From Pseudomonas lutea (GTDB lineage Bacteria; Pseudomonadota; Gammaproteobacteria; Pseudomonadales; Pseudomonadaceae): a DNA stretch of 64,000 nt. The stretch is taken from positions 62,001-126,000 of the forward strand of contig NZ_JRMB01000001.1 of NCBI RefSeq assembly GCF_000759445.1, in the 5' to 3' direction. Below the pieces are notes generated by a model, which was not told the origin of the DNA, searched no databases, and saw nothing but the letters and a program-made list of their open reading frames with translations. This document shows positions 53,685 through 62,671 of this stretch, one piece after another; position 1 is the first letter of the stretch; every line of letters begins with the position of its first letter. Made by a program: the position numbers and the translations under genes.

Positions 53685-55214
53685 ATGACTTTGCATCCAA
53701 ATCTCGATCAATTAAACCCTGAACAACTGCGTGCCCTGGCGGCGCAGTTGATCCAGCGCGTCGAGACAATGGACAAGCAAATCACTCATCACAAGTCGGT
53801 CAACGAGAAACTGGCCCACGAGATCGCGCTGCTCAAACGCTTCAAGTTTGCCAAGCGCAGCGAGCAGTTGAGCCCGGATCAAGCCAGCCTGCTCGACGAC
53901 TTGATCGATACGGATATCGCCGCTATCGAAGCCGAACTTGAGGCGCTGCAACCGGCACCTGTCGAAGCCAAAGTGCGCCAGCAACCCAAGCGCGCACCGC
54001 TGCCACCGCAGTTTCCTCGCACACTGATCCATCACGAACCGGACAACAGCAACTGCCAGTGCGGCTGCGCCCTCAAGCGCATCGGCGAAGACGCCAGCGA
54101 AAAGCTCGACTACACGCCCGGCGTATTCACCGTCGAGCGTCACATCCGTGGAAAGTGGGCCTGCGAGCAGTGTGAAACGCTAATCCAGGCGCCGGTACCG
54201 GCGCACGTCATCGACAAAGGCGTCCCGACCGCAGGCCTGCTGGCCCACATCATGGTGGCCAAGTTCGCCGACCATCTGCCGCTGTATCGCCAAGAGAAAA
54301 TCTTCGGCCGCGCCGGGCTGCCCATCGCCCGTTCGACACTGGCGCAGTGGGTGGGTCAAACCGGCGTACAACTGCAACCGCTCGTGGAAGCACTGCGCGA
54401 GGCAGTGCTGGCCCAGCGAGTCGTCCATGCCGATGAAACACCCGTGCAGATGCTGGCACCGGGTGAAAAGAAAACGCACCGAGCGTATGTCTGGGCCTAC
54501 TGCACGACACCATTCTCGGCACTGAAGGCGGTGGTCTACTACTTCAGCCCGAGCCGTGCTGGCGAACATGCGCGCAACTTCCTGGGCACTTGGAACGGCA
54601 AGCTGGTCTGCGATGGCTTCGCAGGCTACAAGGCCGGCTTCGAAGGGGGCATCACCGAAATCGGCTGCATGGCCCATGCTCGCCGCAAGTTCTTCGACCT
54701 GCATGTGGCGAACAAAAGCCAACTGGCCGAACAGGCGCTGCACTCAATCGGCGGCCTATACGAGGTTGAACGAAAGGCCAAAGAGATGAGCGATGAAGAT
54801 CGCTGGCGATTACGTCAAGAAATGGCGATTCCTATCGCGGAGAAGTTGCATGAGTGGATGCTGGCTCAGCGCGAACTTGTGCCCGAGGGCTCGGCCACAG
54901 CCAAGGCTCTGGATTACAGCCTGAAACGCTGGGTAGCGCTGACGCGCTACCTCAATGATGGTGCTGTGCCCATCGACAACAATCGGGTCGAAAATACGAT
55001 CCGGCCTTGGGCCCTTGGCCGTTCGAATTGGCTCTTCGCCGGATCACTGCGCAGCGGTAAACGAGCGGCGACAATTATGAGCTTGATTCAATCGGCACGC
55101 ATGAATGGGCATGATCCGTTCGCGTATCTCAAGGATGTACTGACGCGGTTGCCGACACAGAGGGCCAGTGCAATTGACCAATTACTACCGCATCAATGGG
55201 CACAGGGCTCCTAA
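53685..55214 (+). CDS. tnpC: IS66 transposase TnpC
   Basis: A 509-residue DDE transposase. The N-terminal coiled-coil (LIQRVETMDKQITHHKSVNEKLAHEIALLKRFKF) is followed by a zinc-finger-like Cys cluster (CQCGCALKRIGEDASEKLDYTPGVF ... KWACEQCET). The DDE region shows HADETPVQ, CDGFAGYKAG and NNRVENTIRPWALGRSNWLFAGS. It ends with the short IS66 C-terminal domain (SLIQSARMNGHDPFAYLKDVL). Full length and apparently intact. Confidence 0.93.
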   Translation: MTLHPNLDQLNPEQLRALAAQLIQRVETMDKQITHHKSVNEKLAHEIALLKRFKFAKRSEQLSPDQASLLDDLIDTDIAAIEAELEALQPAPVEAKVRQQPKRAPLPPQFPRTLIHHEPDNSNCQCGCALKRIGEDASEKLDYTPGVFTVERHIRGKWACEQCETLIQAPVPAHVIDKGVPTAGLLAHIMVAKFADHLPLYRQEKIFGRAGLPIARSTLAQWVGQTGVQLQPLVEALREAVLAQRVVHADETPVQMLAPGEKKTHRAYVWAYCTTPFSALKAVVYYFSPSRAGEHARNFLGTWNGKLVCDGFAGYKAGFEGGITEIGCMAHARRKFFDLHVANKSQLAEQALHSIGGLYEVERKAKEMSDEDRWRLRQEMAIPIAEKLHEWMLAQRELVPEGSATAKALDYSLKRWVALTRYLNDGAVPIDNNRVENTIRPWALGRSNWLFAGSLRSGKRAATIMSLIQSARMNGHDPFAYLKDVLTRLPTQRASAIDQLLPHQWAQGS

Positions 55215-55231
55215 CACGCTATGAGCTACAT

Positions 55232-55690
55232 TCAGTCCGACGCGTCTGAATCTAATGGTGTCGATGGAGGTATTTGCCATGCGGGTTTTTTGTCATCCTG
55301 ACTGTCGAAAATACGCCGCGCCTTGCGGAAATCCTCAACGTTCTCGACAACCCAAGTCCAGATAGGTGACATGCGGATCAACAGTCCCATACCCAGCGGC
55401 GTCAGCTCATACTCGACACGTGGCGGAATCTCACCGAACTCCCGCCGAACCACTAGCCCATCCCGCTCCATGGAGCGTAGCGTCTTGGTTAACATCCGCT
55501 GAGTCACCCCAGCCATCTGCCTTTTTATTTCGGCATGGCGCATCGTGCCGTAAACCCCCAGGGCATGCAGAATACCTAACGACCAGCGGCTACCTGCGTG
55601 AGCAAGCACTTCTCGTCTGACGCCATCATCGTCTTCTCTAAGCGTTCGGCAAATTGTTTCTGCCTGGCTGAGAGCCTCCTGATCGGTCAT
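55232..55690 (-). CDS. HxlR-family winged-helix transcriptional regulator
   Basis: A 152-residue regulator. Start at 55690 (MTDQEALSQAETIC). Signature: VLAHAGSRWSLGILHALGVYGTMRHAEIKRQMAGVTQRMLTKTLRSMERDGLV, then PPRVEYELTPLGMGLL. The usual N-terminal Cys before VxxxLxxIGGKW is shifted or missing here. Divergent from an NmrA-like gene 96 bases away, its likely target. Its 3' end lies only 17 bases from the IS66 tnpC stop. Confidence 0.88.
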   Translation of the reverse strand: MTDQEALSQAETICRTLREDDDGVRREVLAHAGSRWSLGILHALGVYGTMRHAEIKRQMAGVTQRMLTKTLRSMERDGLVVRREFGEIPPRVEYELTPLGMGLLIRMSPIWTWVVENVEDFRKARRIFDSQDDKKPAWQIPPSTPLDSDASD

Positions 55691-55786
55691 TTCATTCTCT
55701 GGTATCACAGGTGTGCCTTCTTACGAACGTTGCCTAATCGTGCAAGCATTTGTTCATCTTACAGGCAACAGGTCTCAGGAGAAATC

Positions 55787-56734
55787 ATGACCGAAGTGAC
55801 CCAGCTTTCCCCCCAATCCATTCTCGTTCTAGGCGCCGGTGAGCTTGGGCTGCCGGTTCTGCGCAATCTTGCGCGAGTAGCAAAGCGCGCGCCCGGCTCC
55901 ACAATCAGCGTCCTGCTCAGGGATTCGACCATCAACACTCAGGTGCCCGAGAAAAAGGTCGAAATCGATGAGCTTCGAGATCTTGGCATCCAGATGGTGG
56001 CCGCAGATCTCGTGAATAATTCAATCGATCAGTTGGCTGAAGTGTTCGCACGGTTCGATACCGTAATAGGCTGCGCAGGCATGGTTGCAGGCCGGGAAAC
56101 CCCGATGAAGCTGGCTACAGCAGCTCTCAAGTCCGGTGTGAAGCGCTACTTTCCTTGGCAGTTTGGTGTCGACTTCGAGGTAATCGGTCGGGGCAGTCCT
56201 CAAGATCTGTTCGATGCTCAGCTTGATGTACGCGAATTGCTTCGCGCCCAGGATAAAACTGAATGGGTAATCATCTCGACGGGTATGTTCACCAGCTTTC
56301 TATTCGAGCCAGTATTCGAGGTGGTTGACTTCGAAAACGATACCGTGAACGCGCTAGGCAGTCTTGAGACCAGCGTGACGCTCACGACTCCAGAAGACAT
56401 TGGTGCGTTGACAGCGGAAATTGTTTTCTTCGAACCTCGCTTCCGCGATCAGATTGTGTACCTCTCGGGAGATACAGTGACGTACGGAGAGGTTGCGAGC
56501 CTCCTCGAACGTGTACTGGGTCGCCCGTTCAAACGTAACGTGTGGACTGTTCCGTACTTGCTCCAAGAATTGGAGAGAGACCCAACGCATCACATCAAGA
56601 AGTACCGCGCTGTGTTCGCCCAGGGCAGAGGCGTGGCCTGGCCTAAAGCAGGCACTTTCAACGCGCAGCAGTCGACTCAAGTCACGACCGCTGAGGAGTG
56701 GGCCCGTGCAAATCTGGCAACCTCATCAGCATAA
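55787..56734 (+). CDS. NmrA-like NAD(P)-binding protein (isoflavone reductase-like)
   Basis: A 315-residue atypical SDR. Start at 55787 (MTEVTQLSPQSILVLGAG) with AGGAG upstream. The Rossmann motif ILVLGAGELGLPVLRNL, the segment DTVIGCAGMVAGRETPMKLATAALKSGVKRYFPWQFGVDFE, and LTTPEDIGALTAEIVF are typical of the NmrA/PCBER group, which either senses or uses NADP(H) and lacks the YxxxK catalytic pair. Divergent from an HxlR regulator. The small inverted repeat GTTGCCT / AGGCAAC (55729-55769) in the gap is a weak operator candidate. Substrate unknown. Confidence 0.85.
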   Translation: MTEVTQLSPQSILVLGAGELGLPVLRNLARVAKRAPGSTISVLLRDSTINTQVPEKKVEIDELRDLGIQMVAADLVNNSIDQLAEVFARFDTVIGCAGMVAGRETPMKLATAALKSGVKRYFPWQFGVDFEVIGRGSPQDLFDAQLDVRELLRAQDKTEWVIISTGMFTSFLFEPVFEVVDFENDTVNALGSLETSVTLTTPEDIGALTAEIVFFEPRFRDQIVYLSGDTVTYGEVASLLERVLGRPFKRNVWTVPYLLQELERDPTHHIKKYRAVFAQGRGVAWPKAGTFNAQQSTQVTTAEEWARANLATSSA

Positions 56735-57196
56735 GGGCAGTAGCTGAACGAACGTTCTCGCGCTCGGAGTTGACCTGCTAAAAAGCTCCTCAGTCTGATA
56801 ATGGGCGCTGATAACCGAAGCTAAGGCGCGGAGAATGGGTCTGGTAATCCAAGACGACCGAATCTTTATCTTATCCGCACCATCTGCCGAGGTCTGAGGC
56901 GTCCCACTTCACTATCTATTGAGTTTTCTAAGCGCGAATTCCGAACCACGGTGACTTAACCAAGCGCTTACTAAAGCCTTGCAAATGAGCGTGGTTTTGA
57001 GGAGCACGGGGGAGAATGGTGTGGTCAAGGTGTGTCTGCCGGACGCTTACGTTGTGGGTCGAATTCCGTCCTCATGAAAGGCAGCTATCGACCCTAAGCG
57101 GTCATTCATGAGGGTCAGCTAACGGCCGCCAGAGACCTGTAGCATGGAAAGCACCGAGGACTGATGACCCTGTACCGAGTCGATCATGGGACTTGA
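56735..57196. other. Intergenic region without recognisable gene
   Basis: About 460 bases. I see no plausible coding frame, RNA, REP or strong hairpin. Base composition is mixed and lower in GC than the neighbouring genes. Confidence 0.5.
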
Positions 57197-57715
57197 CTAG
57201 AAACTCCATTCCTCGGCCTGGATGACTCGGCAGAATGGCCCGGCCAATGTTGCATTATGGTGGGCAATGATGGCCTCTGCTTGGAGCCCTGGAGTATCGG
57301 AGCAAGTATGTCCGTCTGCGATGAGCACAGCATCAAAGCCGCAATCGCGGGCAGCCCGGCAAGTACTGTCTACGCAGTATTGAGTTTTCATGCCTGTAAC
57401 AACGACGCCTTCACAGCCGCGCTCGCGTAGCTGAGTTGCCAGGTCAGTCTGAACGAAGGCATTCGGGCGTTTTTTCTCGAAAATCACTTCGTCACCCATT
57501 AACTGTAACTCCTGAACGAGCTCGGTGAGCGGGCTACCCGGCTCAATCGGAGACCCTGCCGGACCTATATGGCGGGCAAGAAAGATAGGTGCGCCTGTTT
57601 CACGCGCACTTCTCATGAGTCCATTCAATGTATTGATAAGCGCTTGACCCGCCCAAGGTCTGTCCGGACCGTGAACAAGCCCTACCTGCATGTCGAGAAT
57701 CAGAAGTGCATACAT
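57197..57715 (-). CDS. Isochorismatase-family cysteine hydrolase
   Basis: A 172-residue amidohydrolase. Start at 57715 (MYALLILDMQVGLVHG) with AAGGAAA upstream. The triad is visible: Asp8 in LILDMQ, Lys81/82 in FEKKRPNAF, and Cys114 in MKTQYCVDSTCRAA. Related enzymes hydrolyse nicotinamide, ureidoacrylate or N-carbamoyl compounds; the exact substrate cannot be read from sequence. A hairpin and strong terminator lie in the leader just upstream, so transcription into this gene may be attenuated. Confidence 0.87.
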   Translation of the reverse strand: MYALLILDMQVGLVHGPDRPWAGQALINTLNGLMRSARETGAPIFLARHIGPAGSPIEPGSPLTELVQELQLMGDEVIFEKKRPNAFVQTDLATQLRERGCEGVVVTGMKTQYCVDSTCRAARDCGFDAVLIADGHTCSDTPGLQAEAIIAHHNATLAGPFCRVIQAEEWSF

Positions 57716-57752
57716 GTGCGTTTCCTTACGTGGGTGCCAGCAAAACCGGGGC

Positions 57753-57858
57753 AAAAAAAAGACCCGGTCCATTGCTGGCGGGTCTTTAGGGATCGTGTGC
57801 TGTTTTAACTCACACAACCTCCCACGACCCGCCGGTGGCGGTCGTGAAGGTTGTGGTC
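57753..57858 (-). ncRNA. Structured RNA: large hairpin followed by intrinsic terminator (leader or small RNA)
   Basis: Read on the minus strand. First comes an 18-bp interrupted hairpin (57813-57855; outer stem CACAACCT/AGGTTGTG, inner stems CACGACC/GGTCGTG and GCC/GGC). About 25 bases later there is a terminator with 9-bp stem AAAGACCCG/CGGGTCTTT (57758-57787) and eight T. The terminator ends 38 bases before the isochorismatase-like gene start. It could be an attenuated leader of that gene or an independent small RNA of about 105 nt. No riboswitch class recognised. Confidence 0.55.
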
Positions 57859-58155
57859 GATTCAAAGCGTGGTGTAATCATGAGACCGACGTTAACTTTA
57901 GCGGGACGGTCTTGCAAGTGAACATGCCCAGGATGAAAGTCATTTCGTAGGGATCGGACTCAATGACTGCTCCTGGCCGAGTCCCGCCTGTCCTGACCGG
58001 CAGTTGTGCGTCGATTCTGCCACCGTAATGTAAGCGTCCAGTCAAGTGATCCAGCTATCAGCACGAGGATGACTGCTTGCCGCCCATGCCGTAAGGTTCG
58101 CTACCAAAATCGCCACAGCCTTACAGTGGTGGTAATACAGCAAGGAGAGCGAACA

Positions 58156-58776
58156 ATGAACACCTTCAAATCATCAGTTCAAAACGTAGCTGCGGCCATA
58201 GGCCTCATCGCAGCAGTGACAGTCGGTGGATGCGTGATGATCCCTTACGACACGCCAGAATCAAAAGCCCAAATCCAGCGCGATCTGAAAATTGCACCAT
58301 CGGATATTCAAGCCGTGTCGGAAACGAACTGGTGCTTGTTCCCATATGGAAGCGAAGGCAGCTGCCGAGCCACTCAAGGCCTGGGAGTGTTGACCAGCAA
58401 AGGCCTGATCCTCAGTCTCTACAACAACCACACCTACACTGAAACCGCACGCATCCTCCCAGAACAAGTGCAGTGCGTGAAGACAGTTGGTGGTCGCACT
58501 GGAGTCGAACCGTTCGTTGTATTCACCAAAGACCGAGCGATCATGCTCGCCGTCATTACGCCGGCTGGGCAAATGAATGTGCCTGTGAAAGTCAGTTTCT
58601 TTGATTATCTGACGAAACCAGGGCAGCACGTCTTCGCTGGGACGGATGGCGGATATGTGCGCAAGTCGGGTCGACAGCAAACCGTGGGCGGAATGGTGTC
58701 AGGCACTACCGTCCCGTGGCATACAACACTCGACGTAACCGAGGTTTTTAACCCTTGCCCCCAGGTTACAGATTAA
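58156..58776 (+). CDS. Putative lipoprotein (206 aa)
   Basis: Start at 58156 (MNTFKSSVQNVAAAIG) with AAGGAG eight bases upstream. The signal peptide ends in a lipobox, VTVGGC (Cys near position 26), so the protein is likely lipid-anchored. The mature part is mixed alpha/beta with SYETNWCLFPYGSEG-like Cys-containing segments, FVVFTKDRAIMLAVITPAGQMNVPVKV and a C-terminal FNPCPQVTD. I do not recognise a domain. Host-like composition, single gene. Confidence 0.75.
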   Translation: MNTFKSSVQNVAAAIGLIAAVTVGGCVMIPYDTPESKAQIQRDLKIAPSDIQAVSETNWCLFPYGSEGSCRATQGLGVLTSKGLILSLYNNHTYTETARILPEQVQCVKTVGGRTGVEPFVVFTKDRAIMLAVITPAGQMNVPVKVSFFDYLTKPGQHVFAGTDGGYVRKSGRQQTVGGMVSGTTVPWHTTLDVTEVFNPCPQVTD

Positions 58777-58831
58777 CGAGGAGTGGTGCGTTCCCTCGCA
58801 AGCGGTGCGCGCATGCCGAAGCCCAGGGCTT

Positions 58832-59200
58832 TCATACGAAATCACTGACCTGGAACGGTTTATCCGTCGCGAAAATAGATTCATAGACCGCGTCGTCAAG
58901 TTCGTCACGGGCAAGGAACACGCTCGCACTATATGCGCGGGCCTTGCTAAACCAACCGTAAGATCCTTCGTCATCGCGCTCCAGCAGATAAAAGTATTTT
59001 TCCTCCATCTCAGCGCATAGAGTCTCAAGTCTAGCCCGACCTCCACACGACAACAGTTGAGCGACCTCATTAGAGTCGCCACCAACCTCATCAACCGCTC
59101 AGAGAACGATACGAGTAGCCACCCGCTTTTTCTCGGCGGGCTCCAGAGCATCCAAGGCACGGTGTACGTCTGGATTGATTGACTCCAAGCGGTCAGTCAT
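58832..59200 (-). pseudogene. Small hypothetical gene interrupted by an in-frame TGA
   Basis: From ATG at 59200 the frame reads MTDRLESINPDVHRALDALE ... VATRIVL, then TGA at 59099-59101, then continues in the same frame AVDEVGGDSNEVAQLLSC ... TDKPFQVSDFV to a normal stop at 58832. Both halves have natural composition and join smoothly. A TGG to TGA change (Trp34 lost) is the simplest reading. The second half alone has only weak start codons. No family recognised. Confidence 0.6.
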
Positions 59201-59436
59201 GGGGCTTTAATCCTCAGAGCGGGCTTGCCGATTACACCTGCATTGCCACTCAAAAACACCGTAACACGTCAGAGAAGCTCTTCGAAGCCTCTTCACGCCG
59301 AAAGCCTCGTCTCGCAACGGGCTAAAATCGGCCAACAGCGATCACTCCTTACTTTCGCGTAATAGCTAGTCCTTACCTCTTCATCGGCGCTCCACGCGTT
59401 GCTAGCATCCACCTATTAATAACCCGAGTTCTTTCA

Positions 59437-59895
59437 ATGCAACGGACTGCGGCTCTTTTAATTTTTACGGCCATCCTTTCCTTGTCAGCTTTGGCAGAGG
59501 ATCAATTTCAGTGCGCTGGCGCAACCGTATCTATCGGGGTAGATATGACCATGCCATTGCGGTCAACAGAAGGCGCAGATGTGATCCTCCGGGTAGAAAG
59601 AGGCCCACGCTCCACCATCTTGCGGTACAGCAATGTGGATTTCGTTGGCGGCGAATGCGACACCGATGCAAATCACTCTAGCCGTGTGATCTATCAGGCT
59701 GTCTGCGGCGGTAGCGGTTGCCATGATTTATCCAACTGGGGAGTAATCGACCCTGAAAGCCTTCAGGCTCTGCTGGTGCCTTCGAACGATAGCCTTGAAC
59801 CGGCCATTGCCCTGCTCGGACATAAGCCGGTGCTGAAGGGAAAACCGATGAGTGTGAGCGCTGAAGTACACCGCCTAGGGTTACCCACCCCGTAG
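59437..59895 (+). CDS. Exported hypothetical protein (152 aa)
   Basis: Begins MQRTAALLIFTAILSLSALA, a signal peptide cut before EDQFQCAG. The mature protein of about 132 residues is beta-rich with six Cys (CAGATVSI, GECDTD, AVCGGSGCHD), suggesting disulfides and a periplasmic location. Start has little ribosome-site support. No recognised family. The preceding 237 bases hold no gene. Confidence 0.65.
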   Translation: MQRTAALLIFTAILSLSALAEDQFQCAGATVSIGVDMTMPLRSTEGADVILRVERGPRSTILRYSNVDFVGGECDTDANHSSRVIYQAVCGGSGCHDLSNWGVIDPESLQALLVPSNDSLEPAIALLGHKPVLKGKPMSVSAEVHRLGLPTP

Positions 59896-60158
59896 CATTC
59901 GAGACATATGTCCTTTTTGGGTCGATAGCAGCCTGAGGTGAACCCTATCCAGCACCATCCAGGGGGGCGCACCTTCAGTACTTTCGATACCACGCCCATT
60001 AGCGATGAAGCACCGCCAGGGCTTCGCTCTCGACCTCTGTGGTAGTAGGCAATGGACCGTCCAGCGATTGTTATATCCCTCGGCAGGCCCGGCCAATGCA
60101 AACGGCAAAAGCTGAACTACAGTGGAGGATCCAACCCGAACCATTAAAGGATTAATTC

Positions 60159-62243
60159 GTGAACACTAACGCCAGCACGTCAGTACCCACTCACACTGTT
60201 ACCACCGGCGTCGGCACGGTCAGTGTCGATCTTACAGGGCAGCTGGATTACGCAGAAAGCGTATTAGTGAACAGCAATGGCCAGATCCTGGTAGGTGGCT
60301 ATAGCCAGCACCTTGCCTGGGGTTACCCCGGAGCGCCAGGCGAGGAGAGCTATGGTTACGAGCTTGATCACTCTGTGGTGCGGCTCGACCCGAACGGTCG
60401 CCTGGACACCGCGTTCGGCATGGGAGGCGTGGATGTCGTTCCGGCCAGCATAGATCTAGAGTGGGACTACGACATCATGGCTGTTCAGCCGGATGGGCGA
60501 GTGGTGGCTGCCCACTCGGTGGAAGGCGGCATACGGGTAGAGCGATTCAATAGTGACGGTACGCTCGACAGCACATTCGGCAAGGACGGCGTACAGACGA
60601 TCGCTACCGACCTCTACGGCGGCATGGATCTCAAAGCTCAAGCTGATGGCACCGTGTATGTGAGCATTCGCGGCACCGGTCAGGTTGAGGTGACTAAACT
60701 GAGTAGCGATGGCGTCGTGATCACAGGCTTTGGTGACCAGGGGACGCTGGCGTTGAACACCACATCTGACCTTGGGAGTGGTGATATTTCAACCAGTATC
60801 CAGCGCGATGGCAGTGTTCTTCTCGGCGCGCTCTATATGGTCGAGGTTCCGCACGATTCGCCTACGGACATCCGCTTTGTTGACAAATACGTACTCCAGC
60901 GCTTTATGCCGGACGGTGAGCTGGACATTCGCTTTGGGGATCAGGGTATCCTCTACTTAGATACAGCCTTGGGTTTCAGAAGCGATTCTGAAGTGATCGT
61001 TCAAGCGGACGGTAAAATCATCGTGGTAGGCCACGACATTGCAAGCTCGGTGTCGAGTGTACTGCGGCTCAATGCCGACGGTTCCTTTGACACCAGCTTC
61101 GGCGAAAAGGGCATAGTCACTATCGGCGATAGCTCGCCAGACGCTGTCACGGTACAGGCAGATGGCAAAATCGTGGTCGCGGGCCTGCATAACCTTGACT
61201 TCAGTATCACGCGTCTCAATGCAGATGGCAGCCTCGATACCACCTTCGGCAGCCAGGACGGCAAGGTCCATATCGACGGTTACGTGGGGCAGGACATCCT
61301 GCGAGGCACAGAGGCCGCTGAATTCATTAACGGCTTTGCGGGCGACGATGTCTTGCAGGGCAATGGCGGGCGGGACGTGCTCACCGGCGGTGCCGGCGCA
61401 GATATATTCCGTTTCACTGACATAGCAGATAGCTACCGCACGAGCACCGGCCAAGCCAGTGACCGTATTGTGGATTTCGATGCCTCCCAAGACCGCGTTG
61501 ACCTGATCGGCCTTGGTTTTGCTGGTCTTGGCAATGGCCACAACGGCACGCTCGCTGTACAAACGAATGCAGAAGGTACCCGTACATACTTGAAGAGTTA
61601 CGATGCGGACGCCTCCGGGCATCGCTTTGAGCTGGTGCTGGACGGCAACCTGGCCAGTCAGCTGAACAGCGATAATGTGGTGACGGCACGCCCTGTCATC
61701 GAGGGCACCTCGGGCGGGGATACCATTACCGGTTCGGCCCTGTCGGAAGTGATTTACGGCCTCGCTGGCAACGACCGCATCAACGGCGGGGCAGGGTCCG
61801 ATATCTTGATTGGGGGGCAGGGCGCTGACCAACTCAATGGTGGTGACAGAGGCGATTTCTCGTACTTTGTCGATAACCATCAAGACGACGATATCTTCCG
61901 CTACCTGTCTACCGACGACAGCTACCGTACCGACTCGAAAAGCTTTGTCGACCTGATCGTCGGGTTCGCAGGCCCTAGCGACAAGATCGATGTGTCGCAG
62001 TTGGGCTACACCGAATTCGGTGACGGCACAGGGACTACGTTAAAAATGGCCTACAACGGGGATCTGGACCGTACCTACCTCAAGGACCTAGATGAGGATA
62101 GCCAAGGCCACAGATTCGAAATTGCTTTGGCCGGTAACTGGCTCGATGTCTTGAACGAAGACAACATGGTATTCGCGCCCGTAGTGCCAGTGGAAGTGGT
62201 GGGGGCGGCGGCCACGCTGGACCCGAGCCATTACATTGCCTGA
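60159..62243 (+). CDS. Delta-60 repeat beta-propeller fused to two AlgE-type RTX R-modules
   Basis: A 694-residue protein. The start is GTG at 60159 with AAAGGA seven bases upstream. Residues 1-375 consist of delta-60 repeats (DUF5122), each reading like VQADGKIIVVGHD ... RLNADGSFDTSFGEKGIV; at least six are visible. Two R-modules follow (about 385-510 and 515-660), with GGRDVLTGGAGADIFRF and INGGAGSDILIGGQGADQL calcium-binding nonapeptides and SYRT ... GLGNGHNGTL ... ASGHRFELVLDGN tails. These tails match those in the AlgE-like protein at 50336-52423. No signal peptide: a type I secretion substrate is likely. Function of the propeller unknown. Confidence 0.85.
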   Translation: MNTNASTSVPTHTVTTGVGTVSVDLTGQLDYAESVLVNSNGQILVGGYSQHLAWGYPGAPGEESYGYELDHSVVRLDPNGRLDTAFGMGGVDVVPASIDLEWDYDIMAVQPDGRVVAAHSVEGGIRVERFNSDGTLDSTFGKDGVQTIATDLYGGMDLKAQADGTVYVSIRGTGQVEVTKLSSDGVVITGFGDQGTLALNTTSDLGSGDISTSIQRDGSVLLGALYMVEVPHDSPTDIRFVDKYVLQRFMPDGELDIRFGDQGILYLDTALGFRSDSEVIVQADGKIIVVGHDIASSVSSVLRLNADGSFDTSFGEKGIVTIGDSSPDAVTVQADGKIVVAGLHNLDFSITRLNADGSLDTTFGSQDGKVHIDGYVGQDILRGTEAAEFINGFAGDDVLQGNGGRDVLTGGAGADIFRFTDIADSYRTSTGQASDRIVDFDASQDRVDLIGLGFAGLGNGHNGTLAVQTNAEGTRTYLKSYDADASGHRFELVLDGNLASQLNSDNVVTARPVIEGTSGGDTITGSALSEVIYGLAGNDRINGGAGSDILIGGQGADQLNGGDRGDFSYFVDNHQDDDIFRYLSTDDSYRTDSKSFVDLIVGFAGPSDKIDVSQLGYTEFGDGTGTTLKMAYNGDLDRTYLKDLDEDSQGHRFEIALAGNWLDVLNEDNMVFAPVVPVEVVGAAATLDPSHYIA

Positions 62244-62671
62244 TTGAGCACTGCTTCACTTGCACTGCGCCGCTTTGAGGCGGCGTGGTGCATTTCAAAT
62301 TTCGCTGACCGCTAGGCCTGTTAGGGCTCAAGCCTCCAGCAAACTCTCGTTAATAGGTTGGTGGCTGCTGCCAGGATTTGCGTCGAGGAAGACATGGAGT
62401 AGCTTTTTTAGCAAGGTAGGATAGGACATTGGGCCGACTGCTAGCCAAAGCGATAGGCCGCTTCGGGCCGACTGCGGCCCTTCTTGCACAGGGTGATGCT
62501 AAACCTCCATCAACGGAGGTAATGACCTGAACGCAAAAACTGCTACCTCGTATCACCCCTGGAATAAAGGCAAGCTGGTTGGTCAAAAATCACCGCTCCG
62601 CTTGCGCGACATCTGGGGCATCAGAATCAGCCTGCTAGGATGTTGTTTTCCAGCGCCAATCTGGGGTACCC
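62244..62671. other. Intergenic region with one hairpin
   Basis: About 430 bases without a credible gene. A 12-bp imperfect hairpin at 62262-62291 (GCACTGCGCCGC / GCGGCGTGGTGC) follows the delta-60 gene and may end its transcript, although it lacks a T-run. Confidence 0.5.

Larger units (their letters stand above)
52883..55214 (+). mobile_element. IS66-family insertion sequence (ends not resolved)
   Basis: Three consecutive genes in the IS66 order tnpA, tnpB, tnpC. The left side begins with a 32-base near-perfect palindrome (52883-52914; each arm starts ATGGTGTCCAC) just before tnpA. I could not find a matching terminal repeat or a target duplication after tnpC, so the exact ends are unknown and the right end may be truncated. 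A LysR remnant lies on the left and an HxlR gene directly on the right. Confidence 0.8.

Noticed and set aside
55250..55275. Right terminal repeat of the IS66 element near AATGGTGTCGATGG
   Set aside because: It resembles the left palindrome only over ATGGTGTC, has the wrong orientation for an inverted end, and lies in the HxlR coding sequence.
57569..57808. Plus-strand frames across the isochorismatase leader
   Set aside because: They run through the hairpin and terminator and lack start signals; structure explains the region better.
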